DNA of 31,541 bases, taken from contig JAEWVM010000176.1 in NCBI GenBank assembly GCA_023396615.1, positions 1 through 31,541 on the forward strand, read 5' to 3'. The notes below the pieces were generated by a model. That model saw nothing but the letters and a program-made list of their open reading frames with translations. It made no database searches and had not been told where the DNA came from. Of this stretch, positions 16,450 through 23,780 are shown in pieces. Origin of the DNA: Spirochaetota bacterium. GTDB lineage: Bacteria; Spirochaetota; UBA4802; JAFGJZ01. The number at the start of each line of letters is the position of its first letter. Positions within the stretch are counted from its first letter, which is position 1. A program made the translations under genes and the position numbers.

Positions 16450-16680
16450 CGGATAAGCCTGATGTAGAACGTTTTTTTTTCAAGAATTTTAAAAGTTTAG
16501 CCCGCCTAAAACATGAAAATCAATAATAATCGCCATTAATTTCTGATGAATTCGGTTGTTAGTTAACAAGATCTGATATGGCGGCTAAATATGTTTTTTT
16601 TGAATTATGATTAAAAATGCCTAATTGTATTTCAAAAATCGTCCGAGACTGATAATAAGGTGAATTCCGGAAGGTAGAAG

Positions 16681-17178
16681 ATGAGCAATTTATTTCATGA
16701 AATTATATCGATTATAGACAGACAGGCCGAGCTATATGAAGAGTTTCTCGGTTTAGAAAGAAAAAAAACTGACTGCATTTCCGGAAATCTAGTAAGCGAG
16801 CTTGAAGGAATTGTTTCTGATCAGGATAAAATTATTAACCAAATTGAACTTATTGAGTCAGGCAGGTTAAGCTGTGTTCGCAAAATAACAGGTAAATTCT
16901 ATATAAATAAAGCCAATCCTTCATTACGCGATATAGCTCAATATGCTGATGATGTGTCGGGAAAAAACATGATCCTTTGCGCCGAACGATTAAAAAAAAT
17001 AACGAATGAACTTCAGAGAATTTTAGAAACCAACGCCAGAATGATCAGAGATAACATGAACTTTTATTCACTAATTGTCGAGGGGATAAAGGATTCGCTT
17101 GATGATAAAAGCGCTTATTCTGCCGGAAGAGAATCAAGAGTAAAAAAGAATTCTGTTTTAATTAACAGAACAGTTTAG
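16681..17178 (+). CDS. flgN: FlgN-like flagellar chaperone
   Basis: FlgN holds the hook-filament junction proteins FlgK and FlgL unfolded in the cytoplasm and brings them to the export apparatus. The 165-residue sequence is a long helical coiled coil with the family pattern: ELYEEFLGLERKKTDCI near residues 17-33 and ELQRILETNARMIRDNMNFYSLIVEGI near 118-145. The first gene of its operon, it is eight bases before flgK. GGAAGG lies close before the ATG. Identity rests on weak family similarity plus the position directly before flgK, which is usual. Confidence 0.85.
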   Translation: MSNLFHEIISIIDRQAELYEEFLGLERKKTDCISGNLVSELEGIVSDQDKIINQIELIESGRLSCVRKITGKFYINKANPSLRDIAQYADDVSGKNMILCAERLKKITNELQRILETNARMIRDNMNFYSLIVEGIKDSLDDKSAYSAGRESRVKKNSVLINRTV

Positions 17179-17186
17179 GGGGCAAT

Positions 17187-19091
17187 ATGAACTCGACTTT
17201 TATGGGGCTTGAAATATCACGGCGGGGACTGATGTCGCATCAGCAGGCTCTTCATGTTACGGGGCATAATATTTCTAATGCAGAAAATGAAGAATATACC
17301 CGTCAGCGCGTTTCTATAACTGCAATGGATCCGATTTATGTTCCAAGTTTAAGCAGGGCAGAAACTGCAGGTCAGCTTGGTCAGGGTTCTGTTGTGGCGC
17401 AGATTGAACGTGTAAGAAACAGCTTTATTGATGATCGAATAGTTTCTGAAAAGAATGCGATGGGTTATTGGAACTCGAAAAATGATTTTATTTATCAGAT
17501 AGAACAGGTCTATAACGAACCTTCTGACCAGTCAATAAGAAGCAAGATGGATGCTTTCTGGGAATCATGGCAGGAGCTTTCAAAATATCCTGAGACGCGT
17601 GCGACACGGGAAGTTGTTAAGGAAAAAGCAAATGCCTTTTCAAATGAGATTCAGCATGTATACCGTCAACTCGATGAACTTCAGCAGGATGCAAACCGTC
17701 AGGTTGCGTTGAAAGTTGAAGAAATCAATAATTATGCCGCAAGCATAAGAGATTTGAACGAGCGTATCATGAAATCCGAAGCGGTTGGAGATAATCCCAA
17801 TGATCTTCGCGATAAACGGGATGCGCTTATTGAAAAGCTTTCAACGATTGTAAATATTTCAGTCGGCAGAAGTGATAAGGATGAAACGATTGTTTATATC
17901 GGTTCAGAAAATCTTGTTCAGGGGGAAGTTCTTCATAAACTTGAAGCATATCTGAATCCTGAAAATAAGGGATTTTTCGGAGTCAGATGGGCGAAAAGCG
18001 AAGCACCTGTTAAAATAACGCATGGTGAGCTTGCAGGATTGATTGAAGTCAGGGATAAAATACTAAGAGATAATATAAACAGCGTTAACTCATTAGCTGT
18101 AAACATAATGGATCTGACGAATGAAATTCATCGTGACGGATTCGGAAAAAACGGTGAAACAAACATTAATTTTTTCAAAGAGATTATGGTTAGCGACAAT
18201 GTAGAGGGAAATCATGACCTCAATAATGACGGAGTTTATGACGTGTCTGCTGTTTTTAAAGTAGCCGGGGCGAATAAAGTAGATGCTTCCGCGGCGATAG
18301 GCATTACGGGAACTCTGACTTTTGTTGCTAATGATGAAATTGAAGGCGAAATCCAAATCAGTTATGCTGCAACAGACAGTATTTATGACGTCATGAAAAA
18401 AATAAATGACGGTCATTTCGGAGTGAATGCTTATATCGATCACAACAGTCATCTTGCTTTGAAAGCAACAACTGCGAAAGACAGTGATAAAAAGAATTTT
18501 ATGATTCGCCATATAGAAGATTCCGGTCAGCTTTTCGTTGGTCTAGCCGGAATACTGAAGCAGACCGGTGCGGCTGGATCCTTTGATTACAGGCGTATTA
18601 ATGATATAGCCAAACTTCTGCCGGACAGGGAGCATGTTACAATTACACCTCAGTATAATCCTGCGGCTTATATGTCTGTCTCTTCAGATATATTGAAAGA
18701 TATTGATAAAATTGCAGCAGCTCAGGGAAAAGACATCGGCGGAACAGGTGATTTTAATAAAGGCAATAATATCGGTGACGGAAGCAATTCACTAAGGATT
18801 GCCAACTTGCGGCATAAATCAGCAATGGTTGATTCTAATTCAACTTTTAACGATTTCTATATTTCATTAGTTGCGAAAATAGGAAGTCAGGGATCTGAAT
18901 CAGACGACAGGGTTAAAAATCAGGAGACTCTTCTGGCAAATTTGAATAATCTCAGAAAATCAGTTTCCGGAGTCAGCCTTGATGAAGAAATGAGCAATAT
19001 GGTTCAGTTCCAGCATGCATATAACGCAAATGCCAGAATGCTTACTACTTTTGATAAAATGCTAGAAACTATTATCAGACTTGGAGCGTAA
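17187..19091 (+). CDS. flgK: flagellar hook-associated protein 1 (FlgK)
   Basis: FlgK is the first junction protein between hook and filament. The N-terminus has the rod/hook family segment GLEISRRGLMSHQQALHVTG with HNISNAENEEYTRQRV (about 27-43). The C-terminus has the matching helix (EEMSNMVQFQHAYNANARML), which packs with the N-terminal helix in the assembled rod-like core. A variable middle region (about 310-510) contains a flagellin-IN-like motif (YDVMKKINDGHFGVNAYID). At 634 residues it is longer than enteric FlgK, as in other spirochaetes. It is co-transcribed with flgN and flgL. Confidence 0.97.
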   Translation: MNSTFMGLEISRRGLMSHQQALHVTGHNISNAENEEYTRQRVSITAMDPIYVPSLSRAETAGQLGQGSVVAQIERVRNSFIDDRIVSEKNAMGYWNSKNDFIYQIEQVYNEPSDQSIRSKMDAFWESWQELSKYPETRATREVVKEKANAFSNEIQHVYRQLDELQQDANRQVALKVEEINNYAASIRDLNERIMKSEAVGDNPNDLRDKRDALIEKLSTIVNISVGRSDKDETIVYIGSENLVQGEVLHKLEAYLNPENKGFFGVRWAKSEAPVKITHGELAGLIEVRDKILRDNINSVNSLAVNIMDLTNEIHRDGFGKNGETNINFFKEIMVSDNVEGNHDLNNDGVYDVSAVFKVAGANKVDASAAIGITGTLTFVANDEIEGEIQISYAATDSIYDVMKKINDGHFGVNAYIDHNSHLALKATTAKDSDKKNFMIRHIEDSGQLFVGLAGILKQTGAAGSFDYRRINDIAKLLPDREHVTITPQYNPAAYMSVSSDILKDIDKIAAAQGKDIGGTGDFNKGNNIGDGSNSLRIANLRHKSAMVDSNSTFNDFYISLVAKIGSQGSESDDRVKNQETLLANLNNLRKSVSGVSLDEEMSNMVQFQHAYNANARMLTTFDKMLETIIRLGA

Positions 19092-19093
19092 TT

Positions 19094-20356
19094 ATGAATA
19101 GAATTACAAATCAGATGATAAATCAGAACATGACATTTAATCTTAAACGTCATCAGTATGAAATGGATAAAATAAACAATTCACTTGCCACTGGAAAGAA
19201 TGTCCGTGTTCCGCGTGACAATCCGATCAATGCAACAAATCAGATGTTATACAGAACTAATCTTACAGAAGTAAATCAATTCATTAAAAATATTGATGAG
19301 AGCAAATCATATCTTGATCAGGCTGATTCCACACTTCAGTCCGTAACGAGAATTTTTCAGCGTCTTAGGGTTCTAGCAGTTCAAGGTGCAAACGGTATAT
19401 ATACAAACTTCGAACTAAAAGAAGCTATGGCTACAGAAATCAACCAGCTTCTCGAAGAGCTTGTGGCTGTTTCTAATGCGAAAGACGGTGCGGGAAGATC
19501 TCTCTTTGGCGGATATATGACCGGCGATGATAAAAATCCGAATCCGTTTCTTTCTATTTATCAGACTTTGACTGCCGGAAACCAGGGTGATGCCATGACC
19601 GGTGTTGAATACAGAGGTGATATAGGACGGTTGACAAGAGAAGTTTCAAAGGGAGAATATGTTGATATAGGAATACCGGGAAATCAGGTTTTCTGGGCGA
19701 CTAATCAGGTTCTGACTTCAAATAAGGATGCGACAACTTATTCGTCAGATACAGATCAGGCGATTAAAATTGACGGTGTTGAGATTAAAATTAGTGCCGG
19801 AGATAATCTTGATATAATAATTGATAAAATCAACAATGCCGGACTTGCCGTAAAAGCGAGCAAGGGCGGACGTAATAATCTTATAATTGAAACAACGACT
19901 CCTCACCAGACATGGCTTGAAGATTCAGGAAGCGGAAGAGTTCTTAAAGATTTGGGTCTTATCAATCCGCAGTTTCCAAGTCCGCCTAATAACTACGATC
20001 CGACTGTAACAGTTGACGGAATGAGTCTGTTTGAAATGGTTATCAGACTTCGCGAGGATCTTGTTGCAGGTGATCAGGAGCTCGTCGGCGGACGTGATAT
20101 CGGTCTTCTTGACATGGGGCTTGAGAATGTCTTGAAAAATCTTGCTGAAATCGGCGCTAAATCAAGAAGAATCGACGAACTTGCGAAAAGAAGTGAATTC
20201 GCTAAAGCCAATATTACCGAAATGCTTTCTAAAACTGAAGGCATTGATTATGCCGAGACGATAATGAATTTTAAATGGCTTGAATCTGTTCATCAGTATG
20301 CTTTAGCTGTAGGTGCAAAATCGATCAAATCAACGCTAATGGATTTTTTAAGATAA
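19094..20356 (+). CDS. flgL: flagellar hook-associated protein 3 (FlgL)
   Basis: FlgL is the second junction protein and joins FlgK to flagellin. The N-terminal flagellin-like helix (ITNQMINQNMTFNLKRHQ, then KINNSLATGKNVRVPRDNP) is clear. The C-terminal helix reads KTEGIDYAETIMNFKWLESVHQY and pairs with it in the filament core. A flagellin-IN-like insert lies near residues 220-300. The protein is 420 residues, about 100 more than enteric FlgL. The start is two bases after flgK; GGAG inside the flgK end serves as ribosome-binding site. Confidence 0.95.
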   Translation: MNRITNQMINQNMTFNLKRHQYEMDKINNSLATGKNVRVPRDNPINATNQMLYRTNLTEVNQFIKNIDESKSYLDQADSTLQSVTRIFQRLRVLAVQGANGIYTNFELKEAMATEINQLLEELVAVSNAKDGAGRSLFGGYMTGDDKNPNPFLSIYQTLTAGNQGDAMTGVEYRGDIGRLTREVSKGEYVDIGIPGNQVFWATNQVLTSNKDATTYSSDTDQAIKIDGVEIKISAGDNLDIIIDKINNAGLAVKASKGGRNNLIIETTTPHQTWLEDSGSGRVLKDLGLINPQFPSPPNNYDPTVTVDGMSLFEMVIRLREDLVAGDQELVGGRDIGLLDMGLENVLKNLAEIGAKSRRIDELAKRSEFAKANITEMLSKTEGIDYAETIMNFKWLESVHQYALAVGAKSIKSTLMDFLR

Positions 20357-20366
20357 AAGAGGTTTT

Positions 20367-20885
20367 ATGACTCAGTCCAATGCCGTTAAGGCACAGTATT
20401 CGGAGAATCATCTCCCGAATTTTTTAAGAGAATCTGATGATAAAGTTGTAATCAAGACGAAATCATGGGGAGAAATTGAAGTTTTTTCTTCGCAGATTTT
20501 TTCCTTTCCTGAAGGCATTCTCGGATTTAACTTCATAGACAGCTTTGCTTTTCTGCAGGAAGATTCGTCTCCGTTCATGTGGATGCAGGCTATTGGTGAA
20601 CCGGATCTCTCTTTTGTTGTTATAGAACCTGAATCATTTATGGATTCGTACGATCTTGCTGTTTCACAGAATGATATTGATTCTATTGGTGAAAAATCAA
20701 TCGATAATATTAAAGTTCTTTTTATTGTGACAATTCCGGAGAAGACTTCCGATATGACAGCTAATCTCCAGGGTCCTATCATTTTAAATTTACAGAAAAA
20801 AACCGGTAAACAGTCTATAAGCCTGTCTGATAAATATAAAACCCGTCACAGCATTCTTGAAGAGCTGAATAAACGGGGTAAATAA
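20367..20885 (+). CDS. fliW: flagellar assembly factor FliW, CsrA antagonist
   Basis: FliW binds either flagellin or CsrA. When flagellin is exported, free FliW traps CsrA and so releases flagellin mRNA from repression. Family marks are the stretch FSFPEGILGFNFIDSFAFL (about 46-64), then PFMWMQAIGEPDLSFVVIEP. The first 25-30 residues are an extension before the usual start of the fold. AGAGG sits before ATG 20367. It is followed two bases later by csrA, the common pairing in spirochaetes, Bacilli and epsilonproteobacteria. Confidence 0.95.
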   Translation: MTQSNAVKAQYSENHLPNFLRESDDKVVIKTKSWGEIEVFSSQIFSFPEGILGFNFIDSFAFLQEDSSPFMWMQAIGEPDLSFVVIEPESFMDSYDLAVSQNDIDSIGEKSIDNIKVLFIVTIPEKTSDMTANLQGPIILNLQKKTGKQSISLSDKYKTRHSILEELNKRGK

Positions 20886-20887
20886 TC

Positions 20888-21136
20888 ATGCTGGTTCTTG
20901 CACGTAAAACAAATGAAAGTATAATGATAGGGGATGATATTGAACTTGTTGTCGTTGAAGTAAAAGGCGATCAGGTAAAGCTTGGTATTAAGGCTCCTAA
21001 AAAAATAGCAGTTCATAGAAAAGAAATTTTTGACGAAATAAAACAGGCCAACATAAGTGCAGTGAGTCAGAAATTTACTCCGAATGCTCTTCGCGATCTG
21101 TCGGATTATTTCAAAACCAAAGACGGAAAAGATTAG
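20888..21136 (+). CDS. csrA: carbon storage / translational regulator CsrA
   Basis: CsrA is a small RNA-binding dimer that blocks translation at GGA sites near ribosome-binding sites. The 82 residues begin MLVLARKTNESIMIGDDIEL. The RNA-contact region (VKLGIKAPKKIAVHRKEIFDEI) is intact, including the conserved Arg44-like position. The C-terminal tail is about 20 residues longer than in enterobacteria, as is usual for partners of FliW. Its stop codon lies only two bases from the stop of the convergent membrane-protein gene. Confidence 0.97.
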   Translation: MLVLARKTNESIMIGDDIELVVVEVKGDQVKLGIKAPKKIAVHRKEIFDEIKQANISAVSQKFTPNALRDLSDYFKTKDGKD

Positions 21137-21138
21137 AG

Positions 21139-21585
21139 CTATTTTCCGGTGAAAGGAATCGATTTGATCAAACGGTTGAGGAAGAAGTCATCAACCGTTT
21201 TTGATTTATATACGTAAATCGCAGCTGTAACCCAGAGAGCCAGCGTAAAGACGCACATAAATTTCAAAAGAAATTCTGATCCGAAATCATCTGCTTTATA
21301 GAAAGCATAAGTCAGAGCTATCGGCCAGAATATGAAGTTGATATAAAAAAGCAGAACGATGAGCTCTTTAAGAAAAGCCATAATTACAGTGTACCAGTCG
21401 GCTTTAAAAGCGGTATATCCTTTAAATACTTCTTCAAAGAAAAAATACATATAAAAAGCAAAAACTAAAGTAGCTGCTATTTTCCAGAAGAATTCAAGTT
21501 TTGGTCTGAACCAGATAAAGAAAAGAGCTATTCCCCAAAGAGCCATAAAAATGAAAACTGAATTGAAAATTAGTGATTTTTCCAT
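21139..21585 (-). CDS. four-helix membrane protein, unknown function
   Basis: Not assigned to a family. The 148 residues contain about four membrane helices (about 6-26, 33-50, 68-95 and 105-126), many aromatic residues, and a short basic C-terminus. The ATG at 21585 has only a weak ribosome-binding site. It starts 23 bases after the secreted DUF5666-like gene and probably shares its promoter. Its 3' end carries, in the other direction, the hairpin that can terminate the flagellar operon. Confidence 0.75.
   Translation of the reverse strand: MEKSLIFNSVFIFMALWGIALFFIWFRPKLEFFWKIAATLVFAFYMYFFFEEVFKGYTAFKADWYTVIMAFLKELIVLLFYINFIFWPIALTYAFYKADDFGSEFLLKFMCVFTLALWVTAAIYVYKSKTVDDFFLNRLIKSIPFTGK
21170..21205 (+). 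terminator. intrinsic terminator of the flagellar operon inside the convergent gene
   Basis: AAACGGTTGA (21170-21179) pairs perfectly with TCAACCGTTT (21191-21200) around an 11-nt loop. The T-rich TTTTTGATTT tract follows. It begins 34 bases after csrA and lies within the last codons of the minus-strand membrane-protein gene. On the minus strand no T-run follows. Confidence 0.6.
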
Positions 21586-21608
21586 GTCTCTATTATCCTG
21601 GGAATTTA

Positions 21609-21968
21609 TTATTCTGCTTTTTCGTCGGTAGAAGGTTCTGTTTTTATTTCGGTTGATTCAGTTGTTTCTTTAGAGAGTCGTTTGATTATCTGAATTTCGA
21701 TAATTTCTTTTGACTTTTTACTGTAAGTGATTTTAACGATTTTGTCTATCCAAATGAGATCGGAAGAAATGATATCGCCGTTTTCATCATAAATTTTCGT
21801 TTTTTCATTAATTAAAAAAGTCTTCTCTGTTTTTCCTTTTTTAACAATCAGTTCGGAACCGTTAACGCTGATAATTCTGCCGGAGAACGTTTTATTCTGG
21901 GTTGTATTTGAAAAAACACTCTGGAAGGTAAATAAAAGAACGGCAGTAAGAATCAGATACTTTTTCAT
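21609..21968 (-). CDS. secreted DUF5666-like small protein
   Basis: A signal peptide (about 1-20, ending FQSVFS) is followed by one compact beta domain (about 26-95) of the DUF5666 style: FSGRIISVNGSELIVKKGK, then an INEKTKIYDENG loop and KIVKITYSKKSKEIIEIQII. A Thr/Glu-rich, probably disordered tail ends the protein. No function is known for the family; the domain probably resembles an OB or small barrel fold. AAGGGG lies before the ATG, and a good sigma-70 promoter lies 22 bases further upstream. Confidence 0.75.
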   Translation of the reverse strand: MKKYLILTAVLLFTFQSVFSNTTQNKTFSGRIISVNGSELIVKKGKTEKTFLINEKTKIYDENGDIISSDLIWIDKIVKITYSKKSKEIIEIQIIKRLSKETTESTEIKTEPSTDEKAE

Positions 21969-21989
21969 TTGCAGTTTCCCCTTATTATT

Positions 21990-22018
21990 ATGATAAATTG
22001 TTTAAGATAATCTGTCAA
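21990..22018 (-). promoter_or_regulatory. sigma-70 promoter of the DUF5666-like gene
   Basis: On the minus strand an exact TTGACA (22018-22013) and TATCAT (21995-21990, 5 of 6 matches) are separated by 17 bases. Transcription would start near 21983, shortly before the ribosome-binding site at about 21980. Confidence 0.65.
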
Positions 22019-22096
22019 GATAGAAATTGAAATCAGCTCTAAGGATTTTAATTGACTTCAGATGCTGTATGTTATAGGGGTTTCTTCGGAGGTTAT

Positions 22097-22594
22097 ATGT
22101 TGAAAATTACATTTTCGTTGCCGCTGTTTTTTATATTTCTTGTGAGTGCTGAACCTGAATATTCATGGGAGTCGCAGCTTTCCGCTATACGCAAAAATAG
22201 CCCAGCCAATGAATTTGCGCAGGTAGAAATAAATCAGGATGTAATTTCATCAAATAAAATTCTTGCCCACATTAATTCAATTCACCCCGATATAATAGCT
22301 TATGTTTCTATATTTAACAAAGATGCGTCCGAATACGTATTTATCAAGGATAAACTTATTTGTGTATGTTCTACGGAGTATCAGATAAGTCCGGAACTTG
22401 CGGATAAAAAGATAAATGATATAAGGAAAAAATATAAAAATGAGTCACTGATAAATGAAAATGATATTACAACCTATAATCTTTATGATGATAAAACCAT
22501 AGTTAATTTGTCGGTGCGTGAACGCGGAGGGAAAAAAGATATCAGAGTATATTATTATCCCAAAAATCTGTTTTCGATTTTAGTTAAACTATGA
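22097..22594 (+). CDS. secreted protein of unknown function
   Basis: The start is taken at 22097, because CGGAGG lies four to five bases upstream and the protein then opens with a signal peptide (MLKITFSLPLFFIFLVSAEP). The longer frame from TTG 22052 would put 15 residues before it. The mature part (about 147 residues) has a possible beta-rich fold with a Cys pair near residues 83-86 (ICVC). No family was recognised. Its stop overlaps the next start by ATGA, so the two secreted proteins are probably co-translated and may work together. Confidence 0.75.
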   Translation: MLKITFSLPLFFIFLVSAEPEYSWESQLSAIRKNSPANEFAQVEINQDVISSNKILAHINSIHPDIIAYVSIFNKDASEYVFIKDKLICVCSTEYQISPELADKKINDIRKKYKNESLINENDITTYNLYDDKTIVNLSVRERGGKKDIRVYYYPKNLFSILVKL

Positions 22595-23421
22595 AGAAAT
22601 TATTTTTTATAATATTCACACTTCCGTTTTTTATAAATGCATCTGATAAAAAGTATTTTGTTGTTAATTTCGGCGGAAATTCTGATTGTCCTGTAAAGGG
22701 CTGGACAAATAACGGAAAATACGAAGAAATCTTCAGGTGGGGAAGGGGCAAAAACCTTTTTCTATCCGGTGATCTTTCACCTGTTTCAAACGGTACTGCC
22801 TCCTTTGTTTCAAAATTCGGTTCTTCAATTGAATTAACCGGATTAAAACAGCATGTAAGATATGTTCTGTGGATTGATTTTGTACGCTTTAAGGATATGG
22901 AAAAATCAGGACTTTCTTCCAGGCTTGAAATCTACGCCGATAGAACTAAAATTGCCGATCTTGATGTTACAAGACTTCCTCTTGATAAGTATGTAGGAAT
23001 AGATATTCCCGATGATGTAACATTCAAGGGGGGCTGTATTATTACTTTCAAAGAGTATTCTTTGAATCCGGGTTTGTGGGGGGCATGGGATATTATAATT
23101 GCAGAAGAATCTTCTTTCCCTGATTCTTCTGAAGTTGATTCAGCTGATAATCCGCCGCCTGTAAAAGAAATAAAATCAGGTATTCAGCAGAAAAAAAATA
23201 CTTTTAAAAAAGAAGCAAAAAAGAATGTACCTCCGGCTGATATAAAAAAGAAAGAGGATAAGCCTGCTGATACTCCGAGAGAAGATGACTCCATAAAAAA
23301 ATCAGTAAATGAATCCGTGAAAAAGGACTTACCTCCTGATTCGGGAAAAAATATAAAGGTTTTTGATGTTTTGGAGCCGTTACCGCCTAAGGAGCCTTCT
23401 TTGCCTGATATTGTGGAATAG
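22591..23421 (+). CDS. secreted protein with beta-sandwich-like domain and Lys/Pro-rich tail
   Basis: Residues 1-17 are a signal peptide. Residues about 20-170 look like a beta-sandwich (jelly-roll) domain of the ligand-binding kind: GWTNNGKYEEIFRWGRG, YVLWIDFVRF, RLEIYADRTKIADLDV and NPGLWGAWDIIIAEE. Residues about 180-276 are low-complexity, rich in Lys, Pro, Asp and Glu, and probably disordered, with repeated KK and PP steps. A sugar- or wall-binding role is a guess. The gene overlaps the upstream secreted-protein gene by 4 bases. Confidence 0.72.
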   Translation: MKKLFFIIFTLPFFINASDKKYFVVNFGGNSDCPVKGWTNNGKYEEIFRWGRGKNLFLSGDLSPVSNGTASFVSKFGSSIELTGLKQHVRYVLWIDFVRFKDMEKSGLSSRLEIYADRTKIADLDVTRLPLDKYVGIDIPDDVTFKGGCIITFKEYSLNPGLWGAWDIIIAEESSFPDSSEVDSADNPPPVKEIKSGIQQKKNTFKKEAKKNVPPADIKKKEDKPADTPREDDSIKKSVNESVKKDLPPDSGKNIKVFDVLEPLPPKEPSLPDIVE

Positions 23422-23507
23422 GTGAAAAAAACTCCGTAAATTTCGTTGACAAAAGTAATACCCCATTTTTGCCTGTTTTAAACGGAAAAACATAAGCCGA
23501 GGTTTTT

Positions 23508-23780
23508 ATGAGCAATGAACTTGAAAAAGATCTTGATGATGAAGTTTATGAAGACAGCTATTACGACGATGACGAAGAAGAATTGGAAGATGAAGATGAA
23601 AAAGATCTTGATGAAGAAGAATCTTCGGGTGAAGTTACTGTCAGCATGAGTTTTGTCTGCGAAGACTGCGACTACCGTTGGGATGACTATATTACCAAAG
23701 ATTCGGATGAAGCAGAAGACGATGATGATATTGACGTCGTTTGTCCTATGTGCGGATCTGTGAATGTCTCACAAATTTAA
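23508..23780 (+). CDS. acidic zinc-ribbon protein overlapping uvrA
   Basis: The first 45 residues are very acidic, with runs of Asp and Glu. The second half is a zinc ribbon with C51-x2-C54 and C79-x2-C82, separated by a second acidic insert. Such a build suggests a protein that mimics nucleic acid or binds a basic or nucleic-acid-binding partner, but no function is known. GAGG lies before the ATG, and TTGACA at 23446-23451 may be the -35 of its promoter (no good -10 seen). Its last 17 bases overlap uvrA, so uvrA translation is probably coupled to it. Confidence 0.78.
   Translation: MSNELEKDLDDEVYEDSYYDDDEEELEDEDEKDLDEEESSGEVTVSMSFVCEDCDYRWDDYITKDSDEAEDDDDIDVVCPMCGSVNVSQI

Noticed and set aside
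16450..16680. Flagellar sigma-28 or sigma-54 promoter before flgN
   Set aside because: TAAA and TGGCGG words occur, but no properly spaced partner element was found.
18093..18512. Minus-strand open frame of 139 codons
   Set aside because: It is the antisense shadow of flgK, with no ribosome-binding site.
20408..20782. Minus-strand open frame of 124 codons
   Set aside because: It is the antisense shadow of fliW.
22052..22096. Longer start (TTG) for the secreted protein
   Set aside because: The inner ATG has CGGAGG and gives a clean signal peptide.
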